The position numbers were made by a program, and so were the translations under genes. The notes below the pieces were generated by a model. It was not told the origin of the DNA. It worked only from the letters and a program-made list of their open reading frames with translations, and made no database searches. Of a stretch of 12,198 nt of DNA, positions 6,639 through 12,198 are shown one piece after another (position 1 is the stretch's first letter; every line of letters begins with the position of its first letter). This stretch comes from Candidatus Accumulibacter sp. UBA704 (lineage in GTDB: Bacteria; Pseudomonadota; Gammaproteobacteria; Burkholderiales; Rhodocyclaceae): positions 1-12,198 of the forward strand of contig DBMG01000094.1 of NCBI GenBank assembly GCA_002304785.1, written 5' to 3'.

Positions 6639-6689
6639 CTAACGAAGGGAGGCTCTTCTCCCTTCCGTACCCTTTTCATTTTTCGTTAG
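6639..6689 (+). terminator. Nested hairpins, possible terminator
   Basis: The inner stem GAAGGGAG (6644-6651) / CTCCCTTC (6658-6665) has a six-base loop and is followed by pyrimidine-rich DNA (CCCTTTTCATTTTT). An outer pair, CTAACGAA (6639-6646) / TTCGTTAG (6682-6689), competes with it, as in an attenuator. The T-run is interrupted, and it lies 430 bp after the dehydrogenase stop and 170 bp before the carboxyltransferase start. Confidence 0.4.
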
Positions 6690-6858
6690 CGGAAATTTCC
6701 CACCGTTTCTACTGGCGCCTGTGCGTTGCCTTCACAACATGGGCTTGCCATGTATTGAACGGGCCGAGGGCATTGCGCCTGTGTTCGTGAGCGGCGCTCG
6801 CCGCATGTTTCGCGCTACGGATACCGATTTCTCTTTTAAATCAACCTGGAGCTTAGTG

Positions 6859-8412
6859 ATGACCAAGAAGATACTTTTCCAAGACACCAGTTTCCGGGAT
6901 GGATTCCAGTCCATCTTTGGAGCGCGGGTGCTGACCAAGGATTTCATTCCCGCGGTGGAAGCGGCGGTGGCGGCCGGCATCACCCATTTCGAGGCCGGGG
7001 GCGGCGCGCGCTTCCAGTCGCCATTCCTGTACTGCGGCGAATCGGCCTTCGACATGATGGACGCCTTCCGAGCGGCCGTCGGTCCCGACATCCGCCTGCA
7101 GACGCTGGCCCGCGGCATCAACGTCGTCGCCCTGGAACAGCAGCCGGCCGACATGATCGACCTGCACGCCCGCATGTTCAAGAAGCACGGCATGACGCGC
7201 ATCCGCAATTTCGACGCCCTGAACGACGTCAACAACCTGATCTACTCCGGGCATTGCATCGCCAACGCCGGTCTCGAACACGAAGTCGTAGTGACCATGA
7301 TGGAACTGCCGCGCGTCTGCGTCGGCGCGCACGATGCGGAGTTCTACACCAAGACCCTGCGCCAGATCCTCGACTCCGGCGTGCCGTTCACTAGCGTCTG
7401 CTTCAAGGATGCCTCGGGTACCGCCAACCCGCGCAAGGTGCACGAGACCTTCAAGCAGGCGCGCAAACTGCTCGGTGACAAAATCGAACTGCGCATGCAC
7501 ACCCACGAAACCTGCGGCACCGGGATCGCCCAATACATCGCCGCCATCGAAGCCGGCTGCGACGGCGTCTGCGTGGGGCGCGCTCCCTTGAGCGGTGGCA
7601 CTGCCCAGCCCGACCTGTTCTCCCTGTGGCACGTGCTCAAGGGCACCGACTACGACCTCGACATCGATATCGACAAGATCATCGAAGCCAACAACGTCAC
7701 CAAGGAATGCCTGAAGGACTACGAATTCCCGCCCGAAGCGCTGGGCATCGAGACCGAAGTGATCTTCAGCCCGATGCCGGGCGGCGCGCTGACTGCCAAC
7801 ACCCTGATGATGCGCGAGAACAAGACCTTCCACCGCTACCCAGAAGTGATCACCGCCATGGCTGAATGCGTGGCGCGTGGCGGCTTCGGCACCTCGGTTA
7901 CCCCGGTCTCCCAGTTCTACTTCCAGCAAGCCTACGCCAACGTGATGCTGGGGCCGTGGAAGAAGATCACCGAAGGCTACGGAAACATGGTGCTAGGCTA
8001 TTTTGGCAAGACCCCGGTGGAACCCGACCCCGAGATCGTTCGGATTGCCTCCGAACAGATGAAGAAGCCGGTATTCACCGGCGACCCCATCGCGCATCTC
8101 GAGCCGGGTATTCCCAAGGCGAAGAAGATTCTCGAAGAGAACGGTCTGCCGGTGACCGAGGAGAATATCTTCATCATCGGCGCCTTGGCCACCAAAGGCG
8201 GCAACAAGGGGCTGGAGTTCCTCAAGGGCAATTTCAAGGTTTCCGTGCCGAAGAAGAAACCGGCCGCCGCGCCGGCCCCGGCTCCCGCACCGGCCCCCGC
8301 TCCTGCACCTACCGCCGCCGCGTCGTTCCGGCCGACCGGCACACCGGTGACCACCTACAACATGAAAGCAGGCGGCAGGGTGTATTCCCTGACCGTCGAG
8401 GAGTGCGTGTAG
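6859..8412 (+). CDS. Biotin-dependent carboxyltransferase lacking biotinyl domain (PycB/OadA type)
   Basis: A 517-residue relative of pyruvate carboxylase subunit B, the oxaloacetate decarboxylase alpha subunit and transcarboxylase 5S. These move a carboxyl group between biotin and a 2-oxo acid or acyl-CoA in a TIM barrel. Visible: DTSFRDGFQS at residues 9-18 (classic members have RDAHQS), NFDALNDVNN near 117-126, the carbamylatable lysine K183 in CFKDASG, and metal ligands H214 and H216 in HTHETCGTG. After the conserved domain comes a Lys-Pro-Ala linker (about 465-488), then TYNMKAGGRVYSLTVEECV and the stop. The linker normally leads to a biotinyl domain with an MKM biotin site, which is absent, so a separate carrier protein is needed. 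ATG 6859 has TGGAG at 6847-6851. Third codon positions are noticeably richer in C than in the genes before and after. Confidence 0.85.
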   Translation: MTKKILFQDTSFRDGFQSIFGARVLTKDFIPAVEAAVAAGITHFEAGGGARFQSPFLYCGESAFDMMDAFRAAVGPDIRLQTLARGINVVALEQQPADMIDLHARMFKKHGMTRIRNFDALNDVNNLIYSGHCIANAGLEHEVVVTMMELPRVCVGAHDAEFYTKTLRQILDSGVPFTSVCFKDASGTANPRKVHETFKQARKLLGDKIELRMHTHETCGTGIAQYIAAIEAGCDGVCVGRAPLSGGTAQPDLFSLWHVLKGTDYDLDIDIDKIIEANNVTKECLKDYEFPPEALGIETEVIFSPMPGGALTANTLMMRENKTFHRYPEVITAMAECVARGGFGTSVTPVSQFYFQQAYANVMLGPWKKITEGYGNMVLGYFGKTPVEPDPEIVRIASEQMKKPVFTGDPIAHLEPGIPKAKKILEENGLPVTEENIFIIGALATKGGNKGLEFLKGNFKVSVPKKKPAAAPAPAPAPAPAPAPTAAASFRPTGTPVTTYNMKAGGRVYSLTVEECV

Positions 8413-8447
8413 CTCGGTAACCCCGATCAACTCCGCTCGGACAGCAT

Positions 8448-8475
8448 GCGGCGATACCGGAAACGGGATCGCCGC
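8448..8475 (+). terminator. Hairpin with GAAA loop after the carboxyltransferase
   Basis: GCGGCGAT (8448-8455) pairs with ATCGCCGC (8468-8475); an A/G mismatch and then CCG/CGG continue the stem to a GAAA tetraloop. The stem is strong, but the following TTGTTCATT is a poor U-tract, so it may be a weak terminator or a 3'-end stabiliser. Confidence 0.5.
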
Positions 8476-8511
8476 TTGTTCATTATCTGGGGTCTTGATA
8501 TTCCTGTTTTA

Positions 8512-8564
8512 GTCTGCGAAGAACCTCCGGCCTGTCGTCTATGCCGGACGTAAGGTTCGCAGAC
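8512..8564. repeat. Large imperfect hairpin before the regulator gene
   Basis: GTCTGCGAA (8512-8520) pairs with TTCGCAGAC (8556-8564); inside it CCT/AGG (8524-8526, 8553-8555) and CCGGC/GCCGG (8527-8531, 8543-8547) also pair, with GAA and ACGTA bulges. There is no T-run of terminator type. It could be a leader structure, a small RNA or a protein-binding dyad, and lies 70 bp before the regulator start. Confidence 0.5.
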
Positions 8565-8603
8565 CCTTGCACCGGTTGATATGCGAGTTCTTCTGGGCCA
8601 GAA

Positions 8604-8612
8604 TGTACGACA
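8604..8612. promoter_or_regulatory. Candidate FadR-type operator, regulator's own gene
   Basis: TGTACGACA differs by one base from the two TGTCCGACA sites and is the centre of a longer perfect dyad, AATGT-ACG-ACATT (8602-8614). It ends 22 bp before the ATG of the adjacent FadR-type regulator, the expected place for autoregulation. Confidence 0.55.
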
Positions 8613-8634
8613 TTTGGTACTGTGAGTGCATCAC

Positions 8635-9360
8635 ATGATAAAGCCGGCGCGGCGCAAGAATCTGTACGAGGAAATCAGCAACCAGATCCTGGATATGATT
8701 TCCGGTGGCACGTGGAAGGAAGGAGAGCGTATTCCCGGAGAGATCGAACTCTCCGAATTGTTCGAGGTCAGCCGGAATTCCATTCGGGAGTCGATCAAGG
8801 CGCTCGCCCTGATCGGGATACTGCGGGCCAAAAGTGGAAGCGGCACGTATGTCGCCGAAAACGCCGTTGCCCGGATCGGCCATTTTCACCAGTCCGGGCA
8901 GCCTGAAGAGGCCATGTCCTTGGCGGAAATCATGCAGGCCAGGCTCGTCATGGAACCTGGGGTCGTCAAGATAGCTACTGAGTGTGCGACCGCTGAGGAT
9001 CTTGCCGTTTTGCAGGGGGTACTTGATGCCTGTTTTCGCGCGCTCCGCGAAAAGAACTATGACTTCGAGCTTGGATTCTCCTTTCACTACAATCTCTTCA
9101 AGATTGCGGGAAACAGGATTCTCATCGGCGTTGTCGATCAGTTGAAGGACAAACTGGTCAGTGTGCGACGCGATATTTTTTTCAAGCACATTGACGAGAA
9201 AGTAATGGTGGAGGAACTGAATGACCACCAGCAGATACTCTCACTGATGAAAGCCGGCGACGGCGAAGAAGCAGCGAATGTGATGGCGAGGCACATTGCC
9301 GCGTCCATGCAGAGGCTCAAAAACAGTGAAGGCAAGGCAAGAGGCCGCGCCAATGCCTGA
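8635..9360 (+). CDS. GntR-family regulator, FadR/FCD subfamily
   Basis: A 241-residue transcription factor. Residues about 8-75 are the winged helix-turn-helix (LYEEISNQILDMI, recognition region LSELFEVSRNSIRESIKAL at 39-57, wing SGSGTYV). The rest is the helical FCD ligand-binding domain, with H151, H198 and H220 at the usual metal-ligand places; the aspartate expected four residues before the first histidine seems to be a glycine here. Ligands of this subfamily are mostly small carboxylates. The ATG at 8635 gives the conventional amino terminus; a GTG at 8626 would add three residues, and neither has a strong ribosome site. Matching operator motifs precede its own gene, the TRAP operon and the opine-dehydrogenase-like gene, so I infer it controls that set. 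Confidence 0.9.
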   Translation: MIKPARRKNLYEEISNQILDMISGGTWKEGERIPGEIELSELFEVSRNSIRESIKALALIGILRAKSGSGTYVAENAVARIGHFHQSGQPEEAMSLAEIMQARLVMEPGVVKIATECATAEDLAVLQGVLDACFRALREKNYDFELGFSFHYNLFKIAGNRILIGVVDQLKDKLVSVRRDIFFKHIDEKVMVEELNDHQQILSLMKAGDGEEAANVMARHIAASMQRLKNSEGKARGRANA

Positions 9361-9362
9361 CG

Positions 9363-10490
9363 TTACGAATTGTCGCCTGCCCCAATCTTATTGATTACGG
9401 CCCGTGTGACCTCGACTGATCCGTGGGGGCCACCAAATTCGAAGGGGCGGATCTGGCAGTCGGCGAAGACGGTCTCAATCGCCTTTTCCATCAGTGCGGC
9501 ACCGTCGGTCAGGCGGGTGTTGCCGCTTCTTTCGCCCAGCCACTGCAGCATCATGGCCGCCGACAGGATCATCGCGGTCGGGTTGGCTCGGCCCTGTCCC
9601 ATGATGTCGGGAGCCGTGCCGTGCGCCGGCTGGAATAACCCGTGCCGGTCTCCGATGTCACCGGAAGGCGCCATGCCCATGCCGCCGGCCAGTCCGGCCA
9701 TGAGGTCGGACAGGATGTCGCCGAACATGTTTTCCGTCACCATCACATCGTAGGTCCACGGTTTCATCAGCAGGTTGAGCGCCATGGCATCGACGTATGC
9801 GCTGTCTGCGCTCACGGTCGGATGCCTGCACGCCGTCGCCTCGAAAATCCGGCGCCAGAACGCCATCGACGTAAATACGTTGGCCTTGTCGATGTTGGTC
9901 ACGCGCGCGGGGCGGCGCCTGGTCGCCGCACGGCGCTCGGCGAGGCGGAAAGCGTAGTCGCAGACGCGTTCCGTGCCTTGGCGGCTGATCTTCATCGTGT
10001 CCAGTACCTCGGTCTCGTGACCCGGAGCGCCATGGATTTCGGCGCGACCGCGGGCATGGAACAGCCCTTCCGTGTTCTCGCGGACCAGAACGATATCGAT
10101 TCCGGAAGCCCTGGGGTCGTTCAAGGGAATTGGCAATCCGGGAAATGTGCGGATCGGCCGAACGCCGGCATACAGATCGAAATGGAACCGGAGATCGAGT
10201 TGGGGAATGATTTCTGTCCCATCCTTGCCTCGCACATGCGGCAGGCCCATGGCTCCGAACAGGATGGCGTCGGCCTTTTCACAGGCGGCAAGCGTCGAAT
10301 CGGGAAGCGCGGATCCAGTATCCAGATAGTGCTGTGCGCCGGCCCTCTGGTAATCGAGGTGGAACCGGACGCCAATGCATGACTCGACGGCGCGCAGGAC
10401 GCTCTCGGCACAGGCCATCACCTCCGGGCCGATGCCGTCACCTGGAAGAACGGCGATATCAAAGTCGGGTTTTATGGGCATGGTTTTCAT
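9363..10490 (-). CDS. Isocitrate/isopropylmalate/tartrate-type dehydrogenase
   Basis: A 375-residue member of the beta-decarboxylating hydroxyacid dehydrogenase family, which oxidises a 2-hydroxy acid with NAD(P) and metal, usually losing CO2. Visible: IAVLPGDGIGPEV (12-24); LDLRFHFDLYAGVRP with R101 and R111; R137 in LVRENTEGLFHARGR; K202 in NIDKANVF; metal aspartates D234, D258 and D262 (the last two in MFGDILSDLMAGL); and the nucleotide loop PAHGTAPDIMGQGRANP. The catalytic tyrosine after TEGL is F144, and the residue before PAHG is Q287, where close relatives often have Glu. Substrate class (tartrate, isopropylmalate, malate or other) is undecided. ATG 10490 is chosen; a TTG at 10508 overlaps the upstream regulator's stop. 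It is the last gene of the lactonase-regulator operon. Confidence 0.85.
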   Translation of the reverse strand: MKTMPIKPDFDIAVLPGDGIGPEVMACAESVLRAVESCIGVRFHLDYQRAGAQHYLDTGSALPDSTLAACEKADAILFGAMGLPHVRGKDGTEIIPQLDLRFHFDLYAGVRPIRTFPGLPIPLNDPRASGIDIVLVRENTEGLFHARGRAEIHGAPGHETEVLDTMKISRQGTERVCDYAFRLAERRAATRRRPARVTNIDKANVFTSMAFWRRIFEATACRHPTVSADSAYVDAMALNLLMKPWTYDVMVTENMFGDILSDLMAGLAGGMGMAPSGDIGDRHGLFQPAHGTAPDIMGQGRANPTAMILSAAMMLQWLGERSGNTRLTDGAALMEKAIETVFADCQIRPFEFGGPHGSVEVTRAVINKIGAGDNS

Positions 10491-10504
10491 CCATAAGTCG
10501 TGTG

Positions 10505-11188
10505 TCAATACGGACTCATGAGGCCGTGGCCCTTCAGCGCATTGACATAGGAGATGATGGGCTCGAAATGCGCTTCGAGCCTCGCGCGGGCCAGCGCGGG
10601 GTTGCCTTCTCGGATGGCCTCCAAGAGCCGGGCATGCTCACCGGTCGAGCGAGCCGGCGGGGGCATCAACGAAAGCATCGTCAGACGCGCGCGCAGGGCG
10701 CGTCCCCAGAAGTTCTGGTGCACCTCGTTCAGGATGCGATTCCCCGACAGGGCGACGAGGTGGTAATGGAAGGCTTCGTCGGCACGTGTCCATGTCTCGA
10801 CATCGCCCGCCGCGTGCGCTATCGCCATTTCGTGGTTGGCTTGCTCCAGGGGCTCGAATTCGTCGCGGGCCGGGTGCTTGGCGGCGGAGAGTTCGACGGC
10901 CAGGGATTCGAGACGGGCGAAGACCTGGTAGGTCTCCCGCACTTCCCGTGGTGACATTGGAAGAACCAGGATGCCGTGACGCGGAACGATCTTGATCAGG
11001 CCGTCGCTTTGCAGGCGCGACAAGGCTTGGCGAATGGGAGTCCGGCTTGCACCGAGGTCTTCGGCGATTTCCTGTTCGAGCGCATGATGACCGTCACCCC
11101 ACTGCCGGTACAGAATACGGCTGCGGATCTCCTCATAGACGCGATCAGCTAGCGTCGCGCTTTCCTGGCGTTGTGGCATGCTGCGCAT
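10505..11188 (-). CDS. GntR-family regulator, FCD subfamily (second)
   Basis: A 227-residue transcription factor. The winged helix lies at about 12-78, with the hallmark LGASRTPIRQALSRLQSDGLI (S48-R49-T50-P51) and the wing IVPRHGILV. The FCD domain follows, with RADEAFHYHLVALSGNRIL carrying the Asp-x-x-x-His metal pair, then the histidines of GEHARLLEAI and EAHFEPI. The usual PG before the second helix is replaced by DGH. The ATG at 11188 starts immediately after the lactonase TGA (TGAATG), and its own stop lies just ahead of the dehydrogenase start, so it is embedded in the operon and likely controls it in response to a pathway acid. Its operator should lie upstream of the lactonase, beyond the window. 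Confidence 0.92.
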   Translation of the reverse strand: MRSMPQRQESATLADRVYEEIRSRILYRQWGDGHHALEQEIAEDLGASRTPIRQALSRLQSDGLIKIVPRHGILVLPMSPREVRETYQVFARLESLAVELSAAKHPARDEFEPLEQANHEMAIAHAAGDVETWTRADEAFHYHLVALSGNRILNEVHQNFWGRALRARLTMLSLMPPPARSTGEHARLLEAIREGNPALARARLEAHFEPIISYVNALKGHGLMSPY

Positions 11189-12148
11189 TCAATGGAATTT
11201 CCAGTGAGCCGGCGGATGCCCAGCGATCTCCTGGCGGAAGCACGCGATGCTGTCGCCCAGCAGGCAACCCAGGTAAATCGTGCACAGATCTCGCCCACCG
11301 AAGGCCAGGCTCGAGATATTCCTGAGCCGCTTGCTGCGGACGCGATCGAGATGCGGGCGTCCCAGCTGATTAGCCAGGAATGCCGCTTCGGTCCACGCGA
11401 GATGGTCCGCATCCGCGTCTTCAAGCATCAGTTGCTGACGCCCTCCAGGCAGAACGCGAATGACGCGGTTACTGATGATGCTGGTGATCCACACGCCCCC
11501 GTCGGCGTCGAAGGTCAGTCCGTCCGGATAGGTTCCCTTGCCGAATTCGGTGACGACCTCGCGGTTGGTGAGGCCGCCATCGCTGTTGAGACGGAAGCGC
11601 ACGAGGCGGCGGCTGAACGTCTCGTTGACGTAGAGCCAGTTCCCGTCCGGGTGGATGGCTGCTTCGTTGGTATAGCCGAGTCCGTCGGCGACGATGCGTG
11701 CGCCTTTGCTGTCGGCCAGGACGATGAAACCGTCGGCGATGTCAGGCCGATAGGCTTCGGCACGCGGAACATGCCGCGTGCTGACGGTAATCCACGTGCG
11801 TTGTGCGTGATCCGTAAATACGAAGTTGCTGGGTGGCAGTTCGATACCGTCGACGTGATCGAGGAAAACACTGACGCAACCGTCGCGCGTGAGGCGGAAG
11901 ACGCCGCCTTTTTCTTCCCCAAGATCGGCGACAAGAAAGGAACCGTCGGGTTCGAGGGCGATGCCGTTGGGACGGAGGCAGCGCCCGTCGGGAGCCGTTC
12001 CCGTGTAGAGCCGTTGTTCGCCGGTCGGCAGAATGTGCGCGACGCCTCCGCGCCAGTCGGCGGCATAGATGTCGCCGCGCGCTGTGCACAGCACGCATTC
12101 GGGTCGGTTCAGTCCCTTCCCGACGAAGTCGATGGCGTCAAGATTCAT
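11189..12148 (-). CDS. SMP-30/gluconolactonase-like beta-propeller hydrolase
   Basis: A 319-residue six-bladed beta-propeller of the SMP-30/gluconolaconase/LRE family, which opens sugar-acid or related lactones with a bound divalent metal. The metal ligands are seen at E17 (LNRPECVLC), N161 (LGYTNEAAIHPDG) and D209 (GTYPDGLTFDADG), with N61 in LRPNGIALEPDG lining the site. No signal peptide is visible, so it should be cytoplasmic. ATG 12148 gives the usual MNLDAIDFVGKGLNRPEC opening; a TTG at 12160 and the still-open frame to the window edge leave the exact start uncertain. It is the first visible gene of the minus-strand operon, directly abutting the GntR gene, and may supply the hydroxy acid used by the dehydrogenase. 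Confidence 0.87.
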   Translation of the reverse strand: MNLDAIDFVGKGLNRPECVLCTARGDIYAADWRGGVAHILPTGEQRLYTGTAPDGRCLRPNGIALEPDGSFLVADLGEEKGGVFRLTRDGCVSVFLDHVDGIELPPSNFVFTDHAQRTWITVSTRHVPRAEAYRPDIADGFIVLADSKGARIVADGLGYTNEAAIHPDGNWLYVNETFSRRLVRFRLNSDGGLTNREVVTEFGKGTYPDGLTFDADGGVWITSIISNRVIRVLPGGRQQLMLEDADADHLAWTEAAFLANQLGRPHLDRVRSKRLRNISSLAFGGRDLCTIYLGCLLGDSIACFRQEIAGHPPAHWKFH

Positions 12149-12198
12149 TGGCCAGATCAACCGATGCGCTGTTGGAGGGAAGAGGCGAGGGTTTTGAG

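Larger units (their letters stand above)
6210..6858. other. 650-bp gene-free stretch rich in hairpins
   Basis: No frame here gives a recognisable protein; frames on both strands are long only because stops are rare. It contains hairpins at 6241-6264 (TCAAACCG/CGGTTTGA), 6342-6364 (CGATTCT/AGAATCG), 6592-6609 and 6639-6689. A TGTGCCGACA at 6395-6404 resembles the operator motif but has a four-base spacer. The promoter of the carboxyltransferase gene should lie in its right part, but I see no clear boxes. Confidence 0.6.

Noticed and set aside
6254..6679. Minus-strand frame of 141 codons in the non-coding gap
   Set aside because: No start signal or family resemblance, and part of it is the translation of the REP-like palindrome and hairpins; treated as non-coding.
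6853..7929. Minus-strand open frame of 358 codons
   Set aside because: Antisense to the carboxyltransferase; long only because the C-rich codon use removes stops on the other strand.
8413..8634. Frameshifted biotinyl domain after the carboxyltransferase stop
   Set aside because: No frame downstream encodes an MKM-like biotin site or the strands around it.
9642..10382. Plus-strand open frame of 246 codons
   Set aside because: Opposite the hydroxyacid dehydrogenase gene, which shows all family motifs.

Overview
The window (12.2 kb) reads like a chromosomal accessory or metabolic region of a GC-rich proteobacterium, most likely a betaproteobacterium. That guess rests on protein style, strong AGGAGG-type ribosome sites and a REP-like GGCGTTCGCC palindrome; no rRNA, tRNA or species marker is present. 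Nothing points to a phage, plasmid, CRISPR array or insertion sequence.

Left edge (1-583): on the minus strand lies a decayed locus. The ribosome site and first ~31 codons of an aspartate ammonia-lyase gene survive (119-211), then similarity ends abruptly. A new gene starts about 20 bp further on and leaves the window. The 212-583 stretch holds no gene but carries two sizeable inverted repeats. Region 617-1843: a plus-strand pair, an HDOD-domain signalling protein and a short thioredoxin-like protein.

Region 2031-6209: a tripartite TRAP transporter set (small permease, large permease, binding protein) closed by a good intrinsic terminator, followed by an NAD(P)-dependent octopine/opine-dehydrogenase-family enzyme. 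After a 650-bp non-coding, hairpin-rich gap comes a biotin-dependent carboxyltransferase (pyruvate carboxylase B / oxaloacetate decarboxylase alpha type) that ends before any biotinyl domain, and then a FadR-type GntR regulator. A motif TGT(C/A)CGACA, fitting the GT-N3-AC core of FadR-type operators, occurs upstream of the TRAP genes (2103), the dehydrogenase (5081) and the regulator (8604). I infer that the regulator at 8635-9360 controls this set, giving a substrate-inducible module: uptake of a carboxylate, oxidation or opine-type cleavage, then carboxyl transfer.

Region 9363-12148: a compact minus-strand operon: SMP-30/gluconolactonase-like lactonase, a second FCD-type GntR regulator, and an isocitrate/isopropylmalate/tartrate-type dehydrogenase. 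The genes abut or nearly overlap, and the operon converges on the first regulator with 2 bp between stop codons. Its genes fit catabolism of a lactone or hydroxy-acid. The substrates of both modules cannot be read from sequence.
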